Source: Rhododendron vialii
Lineage: Eukaryota; Streptophyta; Magnoliopsida; Ericales; Ericaceae
DNA length: 64,000 bases
Assembly: GCF_030253575.1 (NCBI RefSeq)
Contig: NC_080566.1
Location: 14,354,501 to 14,418,500, forward strand
Direction of reading: 5' to 3'
Below the pieces are notes generated by a model. It was not told the DNA's origin. It saw only the letters and a list, made by a program, of their open reading frames with translations, and made no database searches. Shown piece by piece: positions 33,501 to 44,121 of the stretch (position 1 is its first letter; each line of letters begins with the position of its first letter). A program made the translations under genes and the position numbers.

Positions 33501-36462
33501 TTAGACCTCCGAGCTAGCTTCTGCAGTAGGGGAAGGGTTTTCCCGCCCGTCATCACGACCTAGCGGAGCCAAATGAACTAGTGATGTTCCTTGGGCATAC
33601 AAGGTGTTCAATTGGTGGAAATAAGGACAAGTCCTGGAATCAACAGACCTCTTCTTGTTCACATCTTTGGTCTTCCTAAAGTACTTGTTGATGTTTTCCC
33701 ATTTCTCTTTGCACCTCTTGGAACTCCTCTTGTACCCCAATTCCAACATCCCTTGCGATATTCTCTCCCACAGAGGACCCTTTGCTACTCCTGATTCCTT
33801 GTCTTCATTGCTAGTGTGACTGCTGCACCGAAGATTTATGAGTGCCAAAAGCTTCATCCCTTGGCCATCTCTTCCCTAAATCCTCTCTCATTTCCTTCTC
33901 TAGTACTACTGCCGCAATATTCCGCTTCCGAGGAGCACTTTTGTCATTGGCAAGGTCGATTCCCGCTCCGGCCAAACTAGGGTTTTCATTTTCCATGATT
34001 CCGTTTGGATTCTCTTTCAGTGTGGCCGCGAAGCTAGGGTTTTGCGTGTCGCTCGGTTGAGATGTTGGATTAGGGTTGTGAGGTTGGATGAGAGAACATG
34101 AAGTGGAGGAAAACGAAGCGGTACCCCCCTTTGCGATTTTGGCAGAGTTCTCATTGTCGTCGTGAGTTCTCCTTCCGGAGGATTGGTTCTGATCAGGAGA
34201 AGAAATTGTTGATGTGAAGTTTTTCAAGACCTCAATGAGTTTGGTTTGTCTGTCCTGTTCTTGAGCTCTTATTTCAACTTCTTTGTGGATCCGCTCGATT
34301 TCTTGTTTCTTCCAAGCTTCCTCCCTTGCAATCTTCTCTTCTTCTCTCTTTAACATGTCTTCAATTATCTTGTTGTGAAGCTCTTCTTGTTGAGCAATCA
34401 TCTTGTTCAAGATGTCCTCACAAAAGCCCTTCAACAGTTCGAATTTCCTCCGGTGGTGGCCGTGTCTCTTTCTCTTCTTGCTTTCTGATTTCTTTTGGTC
34501 ATTTTCCTGATCAAATAATGAGTTTGATAATTGGCCTGTTAGTAGTATTGCAAACGATTTAGACTAAGCTAATTGTCCTTAAAGACAACGAAATTTTTAT
34601 TGTTGTTTAACGAACTTGTTTTGGAAGCCAACTCTAGAGATACAAGGAAAAACATGAATCGCAAAATTTTGAAGCCAACCCTTTGTCGATTATAATAAAA
34701 TTTTGTTGCCGATCAAATAAAAAAAAACTTTTTTGGAAGCTAGCGATAGCCAAGCCAATCGCATGATTGTTTTTCAAAATTACAACTTTCATCAAAATAT
34801 TCTGCATTAATAATTCACTTCAGATATAAAAATATGTAATGAAGTTAAAAACACATATGAGAAAGACATAAAATAGTAGAACTGTATTTTTGAATTTTAT
34901 TAGCCTTAACTTAATTCGTTTTAGCTTTTGGTTACATAATTTTATACTTCAGATTCCTCTTATCCAAACGAGTGAGGATCCTATAAAAAAACAGAAGACA
35001 ACAAAAGGACAGTTGATAAGCCAAACTCACCCTTAATACTTCATTTCTAGAATCTTGTACCAAGCTGAAACGCTGCTGCTCAACATTGTCTACTTCACCT
35101 TCTTCACTGGGTAACTTCTGCACAACATTTTGATTTCTTTCGACTAAGACCTGCGAGGAGTTTTCACCATGGCAGAATTCTTCAAGCTCACTGAAGAAAG
35201 GCCTAGTGTAGTGGCTCTTCATTGTGTAACTACCAGTACTCATGTTGTCAAAGTGCCTGCTTTCCTCCTCAAACTTCTGCTTGCAGCTCTCACCACTTCT
35301 TCTGTAACCAAGCTCTCCCAGCTTCCTGTGTATGCAAATAATTTCAAAATAACATTCATTGAAAACAAAATTTGCCGATCAAAAAAAAAAAAAAACCAAT
35401 AAATATTACAAGCATTTACCTGTGGCCGTGTGTAATATTGTATATTACTTGAGGAATGAATTAATTAAATATCACAAGTTTGTATGTTCTAGTTTGTTAA
35501 TTATATACCCTCTTTTTCAAGAGCCAAGGAGTTGGCCGAGTTAATTGAATGCTCCCTAACAGACATCTCAATTTTTCGGTGTGTAGGTATGATACGATAT
35601 GTACTCTTTCTGATAGCATCTGTATTTGAAATTCGTAATTTTCGTATAAAAGGCGTACTTACACCGGACACTACATATCGTAGCATTCCTATAAATTAAA
35701 CCTGTACAAAATGGAAGTTGAAGATTAAATTTCTTTAGTTTGTTTCTGTTTTTTCTTTTTTCTGCACATGCCAAGAGCTAGGTAGCTGAGGGTAAAACTA
35801 ATGATGAAGTAACGATAGCTAAACCAATACCCATTGACTGAATATGCATATATATCGAGGAAAAAAGTACTACTACAGTACAAGATTTACTTATTAAACA
35901 GAAAACTGCAGTACATCTCAAAATCAGTGCAGATCCAAAACCCTAATTAATTCACTTTTAAAGATTTAAGTAGAGTAGGTTAGACTATAAATATGTGGGA
36001 TGTCGGTAAGGTATACCTTGAAACATGTTCCCAAGTGAAATCGGGAAGCCAGTACTCGATGCTAGATCTGATCCTCAAGAGTGCAAGCACTTCGTCGTTG
36101 GTCCACGGATCGAACAGTAGTTGGTCGGGTATGCCGGATCCCCGATCCCTTCCGAGCTCCAAGCCACTGGCAGCACTAGAAGCATTAATCATCATGACTT
36201 GTTGCTGCTGCTTCTCGCCATGTTTGTGGGGAAGGACGTCGAGATCGAGATCGAGCTGAGGTTGCAGATGGAGCAGCAGTGGAGCCGATGAATGAGATGA
36301 TGGGTATGGAGGAGCAGTGATTGGGAAGGTGGCTTGCGGCAGTGGCGAGGGAGGGGCTTGGAGAGGGAAAGAGAGAGCAAGTGATGAGGAAGGAGGAGGA
36401 GGAGGTGTTGATGAGGCTATCATGAAGTGGTGGAATTGCTCTGGAAATCCACCCTCGAACAT
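33501..36462 (-). CDS. GTL2: Trihelix transcription factor, GTL2/GT2L-like, three exons, one apparent 1-bp frameshift
   Basis: Exons, minus: 36017-36462, 35031-35325, 33501-34506. GT-type trihelix factors bind GT elements in promoters in the nucleus. N-terminus MFEGGFPEQFHHFM, then a Pro/Ser/Gln-rich region, a first trihelix domain at residues about 118-178 (DPWTNDEVLALLRIRS, FTWEHVSRKLGELGYRRSG), a central FFSELEEFCHG block, a basic KKRKRHGHHRRK segment, a long coiled coil (about 270-345), and a second, stronger trihelix (about 462-545: KRWPRDEA, LALINLRC, KGPLWERISQGMLELGYKRS, RCKEKWENINKYFRKTKD). Exons 1 and 2 sum to 741 nt in frame; exon 3 has one base too many. The break is at a T-run (AAAA on the plus strand, 33847-33850) inside the second domain. 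Corrected length would be 581 aa. This may be an assembly error or a real lesion; the rest shows no decay. Identity rests on domain order from memory. Confidence 0.88.
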
Positions 36463-36596
36463 GGCTTGTCTCTGTGCCTTAGCTAGCTGCGTAAGCTATC
36501 TCTTCTTTGCCTCCTCCATCTCCTTTCCACTCAGCTGAACTGCAGCTAAAACGGCTGCCTAAATGTTACTCCCTGCTAATAAGCCATTCGACACAA

Positions 36597-36600
<4 letters not shown>

Positions 36601-36673
<73 letters not shown>

Positions 36674-36716
36674 TATTTATATATATATTTATATATATAT
36701 ATATACACGGAGTAAT
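36601..36716. promoter_or_regulatory. (CT)n then (AT)n array upstream of the trihelix gene
   Basis: Nearly 70 bp of CT repeats (36601-36668), which are GA repeats on the gene strand, then TATATATA-rich sequence to about 36716, lying 140-250 bp upstream of the start codon. GA repeats in plant promoters are bound by BPC/GAGA-type factors; regulatory use here is an inference. Confidence 0.5.
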
Positions 36717-36981
36717 TATGTAATGTATTTATAATTTATGTACCCTACAATGCGATTCCACACTCCCTATATATGTACTCCATCCATTATATATTGTTTG
36801 TAGTATTTTTAAAATATGTGTTCTTTTTTAGAGAAAAAAATATGCATGAAAGTACTTCTTAAATATTAAAAAATTCTAATTCTAAGAAATGACCAATACA
36901 AAGCGATTATATCTCAAATCTGTCTGTTTTAAAATGTAACTATGTTATTCATGTGTTTGTAACTTAAATCAATTAAAATGA

Positions 36982-37192
36982 ATTTTTTTTTTTGGGTAAA
37001 TCAGCTTGAAATTGAAAAAGAGGCTAACCGAATATATAGCCTACAAGGAGTATACCCCAAGAGGGAAAAAAAAAACAAAAGTAAAGAAAATTGCCTACGC
37101 CAAGTGGCTACATGGGATAAATGACATGCAATGTTTCCAATCCATCTAGTAAGAGGGAAAGAAAACAACGCCTTAATGAATGTCAACACCTT
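36982..37192 (-). mobile_element. 5'-truncated LINE-type insertion, 211 bp, 11-bp TSD
   Basis: AATTAAAATGA occurs at 36971-36981 and 37193-37203. The insert ends in poly(A) on the minus strand (T-run from 36983) and has no coding content, as expected of a 3' fragment of a LINE. Confidence 0.7.
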
Positions 37193-37203
37193 AATTAAAA
37201 TGA

Positions 37204-37900
37204 CAATTGCATACAAAAAATCTGATTTACGCCTCAAAAGCATAGTTCAGTCTCTCCTCGTCTTATATGATTGACGTCAATTTCATTCGGAGATATTCAA
37301 AGGGTATATATAGACATATTTTCTTTGGATAAAATGGGTATGTCCGGCCATTATGAAGTTTATAAATTTACATATATAATTAGAAATAAAAGGTGTACTG
37401 GTGATCAATAAAAGCCTCAGATTTAAATTCTATCAATTGAATCCTTTACATATATTCTTAATAGTTAGTACAAGGGACCAGATGGGGGCGTTAAGACAAG
37501 ACACGAATGTGTCATTCTAAAATTTCACAGAGTTAGCTCAAGTAGTAATTTGAATAGGAATAAGTATTTTATCCTTCTCCAAAAAAAAAAGTATATATTT
37601 TATGGCAATTGATTTTCACACTCTTTTTTTAATATCCACACTTTTTTTTTTTTTTTAGTGTTGAAATTGCGATTATTCAAATTTGAAGTAATAGAAATAT
37701 GTAATTGATATACTAGCATCAGAAGTCCACGCAGAATCTTTTACAATATTATTATGTCGCAGTGTCTGTAATTGCATGTGGTTGTGTGTGCGGTCTCGAA
37801 CACAATTATTTTCGGGATTGTGTGCTAAAATTGTATGTATCAGTACTATAGTGCTTCTTAAAAAATAATAGAACGAAGGTAGGGTCCTCCAGAAATTTTT
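37204..37900. other. Non-coding AT-rich region
   Basis: Several A/T homopolymers and no supported gene or complete repeat. Confidence 0.4.
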
Positions 37901-37902
37901 TA

Positions 37903-38138
37903 CTCCCTCCATCCACATTTGTTGGTCCATTTTGGAAATTCGTGCAATTTTAAAATCATTTTATCTTTCAATTTATAATGTTTTTCATAATTTTGAAAAT
38001 ATAGAATAATAAAACTAATTGAGATTTATTAAACAAGATCATATTGCATATTTTTTGAAGTCTATTTTGAAAGATATAAACATTTGAAAATAACACAGAT
38101 TCTCATAAAGGACTAACAAACACGGATGGAAGGAATAG
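37903..38138. mobile_element. Stowaway-type MITE, 236 bp, TSD TA
   Basis: The ends CTCCCTCCATCC and (complement) CTATTCCTTCCATCC match the Stowaway terminus CTCCCTCCGTCCC. TA flanks both sides. The interior is AT-rich and similar to the second copy at 42348-42580. Confidence 0.85.
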
Positions 38139-38199
38139 TACAAATAGAGTATAGTCCATGTGGTACCAAACAGTCCATCTGAGCTGTCCAAAGAAACGT

Positions 38200-38362
38200 G
38201 TTTTGGACAGGTCAAATTCGAGTGGAGGAAAAGAGGAGAGAGAGTGCTTGGCTCAACAGTAAAGAGAGTGTCATTGTTAGTGTGGTACTGGATCTGGGCA
38301 GAGGAAAAGAGATTGTTCGACTGAATAGAAGAGAGAGTGCCATTGTTAGTGTGGTATCTCAA
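38200..38362. repeat. Imperfect two-copy repeat, about 69-bp unit
   Basis: GAGTG(T/C)CATTGTTAGTGTGG and the preceding GAGGAAAAGAG block recur about 69 bp apart. No coding role seen. Confidence 0.7.
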
Positions 38363-38975
38363 GGGCTGGCCGCTCTCGACACCTAAGGTGAGGTGAATGA
38401 ATGCTCTTCGAATTGGTTCCTAAATTCTGGAGAGAGTTCTCATATTTGAACTATTTAAAACACGTTGGCATGACTTAGATGGGCTCTTGCACCCAAAAAG
38501 TTATCCCTACAATCTCTTTCCCTCTCTCTCATGAAATAGTATTGATCAAGGAATTTGTCTTGTATCGGCAGCAGGAGAGTAGTCCCCACCCAGTTTTAAA
38601 TGGGAGTGAAGGTACCGTGCAATCAGTGTGGACAGGATTGTCAGAGGGACTGTGATTGGGGCGTGCAGTGCACGTGGCTCTGTTACACGTGGGTGGTGCA
38701 GTGTTTTCTTATGTGGAAATATCAAAAAAGCTTTCCTGTGTACCTCTCCCTATGGTTCTTGTTATATTACTCCGAGAATCCTATGCAGTAGCTGATGCTC
38801 AATGATGGTGTAATTAACGGCAACAGCGTAGCAGGACACGTGAATGCATGCAGACACTGGGACCAGTTTATTTAATCCCGGTACGTGGGACCCTTTCGTT
38901 ACTGAAGACTGTCTGTTACGTAGCGGCCTTTCGAACCTCCGGTATCGTCACACTTTGCTATATTTGTGCTTTTCA
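38363..38975. other. Non-coding region
   Basis: No gene, transposon end or RNA recognised. Local GC is slightly higher than average, and short ORFs lack conserved features. Confidence 0.4.
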
Positions 38976-38987
38976 AGTTAAATTCAA

Positions 38988-39013
38988 CCGCGGATCAAAA
39001 AAAAAAAAAAAAA
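38988..39013 (+). mobile_element. Minimal retroposon insertion: CCGCGGATC plus poly(A), 12-bp TSD
   Basis: AGTTAAATTCAA lies immediately on both sides (38976-38987 and 39014-39025). Between them is only CCGCGGATC and about 17 A. This is the expected product of extremely 5'-truncated target-primed reverse transcription. The same GCGGATC tail appears at 42319-42339. Confidence 0.75.
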
Positions 39014-39025
39014 AGTTAAATTCAA

Positions 39026-39915
39026 TCCTGTATCGGTCTTCGGCTCCTCCTACGTATCGTTTTGTATCTAATTTTTTGTTAGCTACACGATCACCATGGT
39101 ACCTACCTACGCCTACGCGACCGGTCTGCTTCAGCTGTTATGGAGTCAAAACTAATTTTAAAGCTTTCCTGACCGCTACACTCGATTTTTGTATTGTTTG
39201 ATACTCCTGCTATTTGAAATGTTGTTCACTCGGTCCCTTTGAATTGGGGGGCATGTTGGGCATCAATGCCCAGTGCTTCACCGTTTCAAACCCGAAATTG
39301 ATGCGTCAGCACCATGCACCCTTTGAATTCTCGATTGGCTTACCATTTGCATTTTTCTTATCCAAGCCAAAACAGAACCTATGTATACATGTTGAAGCCA
39401 ATGATCACGTAAGCTTCAAAACAGCCTAAACATCGATGTTTTGGCAATCTTCCAACTTTTTGCTTCTTTCTTATTTTCACTTTTATGCCTTTTTGCAGTG
39501 TTCTTCAATTCCGGTTCATAATTTTCTCACAAACAGGTTCCATCGCGATGAGATAAAATTCAACAAGAGAAAATTTTAAAAGTAAAAAGAGTTCACGAAT
39601 ATTGAGTGTAAGCCATGTTTCTAAATATAGAACAAAAGAAATTCACTATGGCATACCAGTTTTGGAATTGTACTATGATACTCACGAATTATGGAATCGT
39701 TACACAATATTTACTAACCTTAGTAGGGTGCCAATCAAAACAAATATAAAGAATTTGATGGGTCGAGTTTAAAATTGTAGTTTTAGACTCTCTCTTTTTT
39801 TTTATCAGCTAGTTTTAGAACTATTGCAACAATGAAGGATCTTGAAAGATCGAGTGTTCTAAAATTACTCACAAATGGCTCCATCCCCTCTTGGCAAAAT
39901 CCAACTTTTTATGCA
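39026..39915. other. Non-coding region
   Basis: Only short ORFs without recognisable motifs. Confidence 0.35.
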
Positions 39916-40160
39916 GGCTCCATTTGTTTGGGCGTAAAATATTTTCTATTTTTCGGTATTTGGTTGTGTAAAAATGAGAAAAATATTTTCATTAATTGGA
40001 TGAAAATGATTTACCCTTAAATCTTCTGTAAGTTATTTTTCGAAATGAATTCGCTGTCTTTTACTGCAATTCTCAGTACTGCTCAGCTTCCTTGATCATC
40101 AGTCTTGACTCACGCTCAATTCTAATATTTTTAGTTCTCTCCACCGCGGTTTAAGCCCCC

Positions 40161-40191
<31 letters not shown>

Positions 40192-40336
40192 CACTATTTT
40201 GTTGTTTTCTAAAAATATTTTTCAAGTGTCAATCAAACACCAGAAAATAGAAGTTTAAAATTTGTTTTCTGAAAAAATATTTTACATGAAAAATATTTTA
40301 CATTGTAAAACATTTTACATTGGAACAAATGGAGCC
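39916..40336. mobile_element. MITE with 15-bp TIR, about 421 bp
   Basis: It begins GGCTCCATTTGTTTG and ends with the inverted copy CAAATGGAGCC, with AAAATATTTT-rich subterminal stretches at both ends and a (CT)n array at about 40163-40190. The target duplication is unclear, so the superfamily (hAT or PIF type) is undecided. Confidence 0.65.
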
Positions 40337-41056
40337 AAATGTTCATAATAGTGGGATAAACTTAAGTTTTATTACTTCCCTACATGGAAATGCCAATTAA
40401 GGAGTTCATCTGAATACCAAAAGGATGGCTGTTAGAGCCGCCAGTGTGGCATACAAGGTGTGTACCGTAGCAAAATTACGTACTCTTCATCCATTTAGAT
40501 ACTTTCTTTTTTTTATTATTTATGCTACTTATTTTTGGGCATAATAAAAATGGATGTGTACTTTTTTTGAACAGCAAATAGATGTGTACTGTATAAAAGT
40601 AATTTATGCATATATATATGGTCAAGTTACGATTTTTATGGTCCAGGTGTCATGCATTTCAATGCTTTAGACCAGATTTTCTATTCTACATTTTTTCGAT
40701 CACAAATGAAAAATGTCTCGGCGTTCGTCGTCCGGTGATCGGGATACCACTTGATCGTTTCATGATGACGCACAATGGGTTTCCATTTTTGGTAACAGAG
40801 AGGATAAAATGGGTTTCGATCAGATCGTTTTGATTTTTGGTAATGCCCCGTCGTCAATCTCTTTCTTCTTCTTCTCCTCGTGAGTCCTCGCCGCCTTCTT
40901 CTCTCTCACTCTCTCCGTGCAAGGAAGGGACAGAAAACTGGTGGGGCCAGAGGGTTAATTTGGTAACGTGGGAGCCGGGTGTCCAAATATAACACCAGGG
41001 CTCGTTTGAATGCGAGATAAGGATTGAGGGTATTGTTTATGCAGAAAAGCTATGAG
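40337..41056. other. Non-coding region with possible older repeat
   Basis: A CT-rich, leader-like stretch at 40855-40925 and a segment near 41000 resembling a MITE end (GGCTCGTTTGAATG). No supported gene. Confidence 0.3.
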
Positions 41057-41400
41057 TACCGATCATGGGGGAGGGAAATCGTACCGACAGCCGCCGGCGG
41101 GGCGAATCCGGCCACCGGACGGTCGATCCGTGCCGTCAAAAAATTCTAAAAAAAAAATCGATGGGGCCTACGCGGGAATCAACGGCATCCGAGGTGTGTA
41201 GGGTGCTTGATCCGAGCACTATTTTTTCGTGTATATATGTATATACGTGTATATACATGAAAAAGGGGCGCTCGGATCAAGCACCCTACACATCTCGGAT
41301 GCCGTTGATTCCCGCGAGAGCCCTATCAGTTTTTTTTAAAAAAAAATTTGGATGGCTTGGATCGGCCGTCGGTACGATTTCCCTCCCCCATGGTCGTTAC
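41057..41400. mobile_element. Long-hairpin MITE / foldback element, about 344 bp
   Basis: The outer arms match (CATGGGGGAGGGAAATCGTA at 41064-41083, inverted at 41373-41392), and the inner arms match almost perfectly (41172-41216 with 41271-41315). The centre is itself palindromic (GTATATACGTGTATATAC). One side has about 40 extra bases. The open frame through it is a consequence of the palindrome. The target duplication is unclear. Confidence 0.75.
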
Positions 41401-41775
41401 ATATAGCACAGCTCTTGTTTATGAAAGGAGATAAAATAGCAGAATGTATTGGTTAATAAGAGATAACCCACATTGATATGATATTTATGGATGAGAGATT
41501 AAATAGTAGTTAGTTTGAATGAGGTATTAAAAATTAGGGGAAAAAATAATACTTGGTTTGAATGAGGGATAAAATGGGAGGATAATGTTATTTTGTAGTT
41601 GAAATGAAGGAGATAGGAATATTATGTCGGTCTTATCCAAGGGTATTGATTAATAACACTTCAAAACCCACTCATAAGGCGAGTCTTACACAAGAGGGGA
41701 AAAAACTAAAATCTTCCCCATTTTAGCGTCCCAAACCATGTAAAAGGCCTGGCTCCACAGCCTTAGAGGGGGTGT
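41401..41775. other. Non-coding region, likely remainder of an older repeat
   Basis: Repeated GTTTGAATGAG(G)TA(A)-type words around 41510-41570 pair loosely with sequence near 41000, suggesting that the hairpin element landed in an older repeat. Confidence 0.3.
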
Positions 41776-41784
41776 TTAACTTAT

Positions 41785-41916
41785 AGAAAAATGACGGCTC
41801 AGGATGTGTTTTGATAATTCATATCTGTCAAGGACATTTTTAGTATTAAAAAATGTTCTCAACATATTCTTGACGGGTATTAATTATCAAAATATATCAT
41901 TGATCGTCATTTTCCC
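41785..41916. mobile_element. MULE-type MITE, 132 bp, 9-bp TSD TTAACTTAT
   Basis: TTAACTTAT is present at 41776-41784 and 41917-41925. The ends are inverted repeats (AGAAAAATGACG and, complement, GGGAAAATGACG), and the interior folds as a near-complete hairpin (GATAATTCATATCTGTCAAG against its inverse). A 9-bp duplication is typical of Mutator-like elements. Confidence 0.78.
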
Positions 41917-42318
41917 TTAACTTATCCCCTTCACAAGGAGCTATCTAAACGGGCCCCAGGTGGATAAGCATATCCAAGCCAACTATTATTCGGGAAGCAA
42001 AACTCAAACAAACATGGGATATGGCCCAGTCAAATATCTATATCCGGCATTGGTGTCCCCGGATTGGTTACAGATACAATATGACCTTCAAGATATGGGT
42101 TAGTTAAAGGTCGAACCCAGGACAGGGCTTGGGTTCAGCTTCAGGAAAAATAAGCCCCATATTTTGAGGCTCAAATGTAACAACTCGTGTAGTGGACAAT
42201 TTTTAATTTTCATTGAATTGGATTTGAAATCTCTCTTTTTTGGGCTGAAAATTTTGTCCAGGTATGGCCCATCCCCCGAGTAGAGTAGATTAATCACTAT
42301 ACCAATGTATCACTCCCT

Positions 42319-42339
42319 GCGGATCAAAAAAAAAAAAAA
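42319..42339 (+). mobile_element. Minimal retroposon insertion: GCGGATC plus poly(A), 14-bp TSD
   Basis: ATGTATCACTCCCT stands on both sides (42305-42318 and 42340-42353). Only GCGGATC and about 14 A separate the copies. The target was the left end of a Stowaway MITE, whose first bases are therefore duplicated. Confidence 0.75.
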
Positions 42340-42347
42340 ATGTATCA

Positions 42348-42580
42348 CTCCCTCCGTCCCAAAATGGATACAATTTTTGAAACTCGTGTCATTTTTCATC
42401 ACTTATATTTTTCAATCGATAATGTGTTTTATGAGTTTGAAAATTTTGTATAATAACACTAATTAAGAACTATCAAACAAGATCCATATTGTATATTTTT
42501 TGAGATTCATATTTAAATATATAAAGAATTGAAATTGGCATGGATACCAAAAATTGACATTCAATTTGAGATGGAAGGAG
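42348..42580. mobile_element. Stowaway-type MITE, second copy
   Basis: Left end CTCCCTCCGTCCC; right end complement CTCCTTCCATCTC. The interior is similar to 37903-38138. The left boundary was duplicated by the adjacent minimal retroposon insertion. Confidence 0.82.
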
Positions 42581-42599
42581 TTGTACTATATACGATCTC

Positions 42600-43230
42600 T
42601 TCTCTCCATCCCTAACTCGACCGGACATTTTGTCTGGCGATTAATCTGAGCCATTCATTTTAAAGACCTTAATGCTTAGATCATTTTATATAGTTATGTT
42701 ATATATATGTACTAGTGCATGCCCCTATCTGAAGGGACAACTCTAAATTGGTATTCAACTCATTAGCCAATTTTGTCCCTCTAACCTCTTGAAGGCCAAG
42801 GCTCCATTCTCAAAATTTCAACTACGCAAAAAACAAAAACAATGGCACTTATCGCACGTAAACAAACTAACAGTTGTAGTGTCCGTGCTTGAAGGCACTT
42901 AACTCCAGCCATTTAAATTCATAGCCTGTTCGACCACTCTACCAACTACTGACCATAACCGACAAAACCCAAATGTTATGACAAAATCCACTTTATGGGC
43001 TTAAAAAATAAATCAAGCTTTAGAATGTAAGAATACAAAACCAGTAATTAAACTTAATGATAATATAGCAACATCTAACTTTTATTCATCAAGTTTACTT
43101 ATTTTCAAGAGGAAAAGGCAAAACATAATCAGCTCTTCAATTGAATATAAAAATATAATTTTATTTCTATTGAATCACTAATAACAAAATTGTAGACTTT
43201 TTAAACTTCAAGCTCCAATCAACTCGGTAT
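42600..43230. other. Non-coding region
   Basis: No supported gene or repeat boundaries. Confidence 0.35.
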
Positions 43231-43234
43231 CTGT

Positions 43235-43548
43235 TACTGGTTAGCTGATGCAACTTATAAAAACGAATGGCGCTTCAGTGAGTTTACCTTCACCAACATA
43301 TGTCATTTGAGGGTCCATCACGGATAACAATACCCATGTTCCGTGCTCGACGCAACTGAAATTTAAAATATTATCAAAAGATGTAGGAAAATTGAAAAAA
43401 AAAACAAGCAGAAAAAAGAGAAATAAATGATTTATTGTAGTTTGGCCCATGATATCATTAACAGCCCCATTCCGAAGAATTAGTAATCTATGTGGAGGGA
43501 GCACATGCGTTAAAGATGATAAAGATGCTTGTCCGAATCTAAAAGATT
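43235..43548 (-). other. Exon-like pieces of an unidentified minus-strand gene
   Basis: A piece at 43288-43355 has an ATTTCAG acceptor and a GTAAAC donor and reads CVEHGTWVLLSVMDPQMTYV. A downstream acceptor before 43248 would give a short final exon ending ANQ-stop. An upstream piece to 43540 reads LPPHRLLILRNGAV after a TTTTAG acceptor, but its donor phase does not fit. I do not recognise the protein. It may connect with pieces at 52177-52440 and 53125-53165. Confidence 0.25.
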
Positions 43549-43560
43549 AGAACAGGGCCT

Positions 43561-44060
43561 TTTTTTTTTTTTTGGGCCATAACGATAACATGATAGCAGG
43601 TGATATTATAGATCCAAGAAATAGTACATTAGTACATCAAGAGGAAACTCTATTTCTTAACAAAGGGATCAAGAAACCAAATAGGAAGGGACTCAGTTCA
43701 AAAACTACACCCAACTCCAACTAAACTCATCGCTCCAAACAAGCACTGTAGAAAATAAACAAGAACACCCACATAGGGGTGATAGAAGCCCCACATACAT
43801 GGAGAAATCTCACACAGGGGATACCAAAGAAAAGAACCAGAAAAAAAGAGAAAAACCGATAACAGAATCGGATAGAGTCCGCTGTACCGGAGTAGACTTC
43901 TTCCACCCACCTATATCTCCCACTCCAGCGGGAGGAGGACATCTCTGGCAACCACGATCTGCAAGGCACTACATCCAAAAGCCGTCAGACTGCACGGCGG
44001 AGGAGGGGCAGTGGATGGTGGTTTGAAGAGGAGGAGGATGGGGGTGAAGGGGAAAAGAGA
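43561..44060 (-). mobile_element. Probable non-autonomous LINE-like sequence with poly(A) tail
   Basis: Minus-strand sequence ends GTTATCGTTATGGCCC followed by poly(A) (T-run at 43559-43573), preceded by T-rich untranslated-like sequence. Its CT-rich leader seems to continue across the Sirevirus insertion into 52064-52160. No target duplication was found and no RT is encoded. Confidence 0.4.
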
Positions 44061-44121
44061 GAAAACCTCCGAGATCTAGAATTGGGAGATTGAAAAATCC
44101 CATGAACGGCATAAATCCCTC

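Noticed and set aside
37673-37930. 85-aa minus ORF beside the Stowaway element
   Set aside because: Overlaps the MITE end and has no conserved motif.
41065-41406. 113-aa ORF across the hairpin element
   Set aside because: Open because of the palindromic MITE; no protein features.
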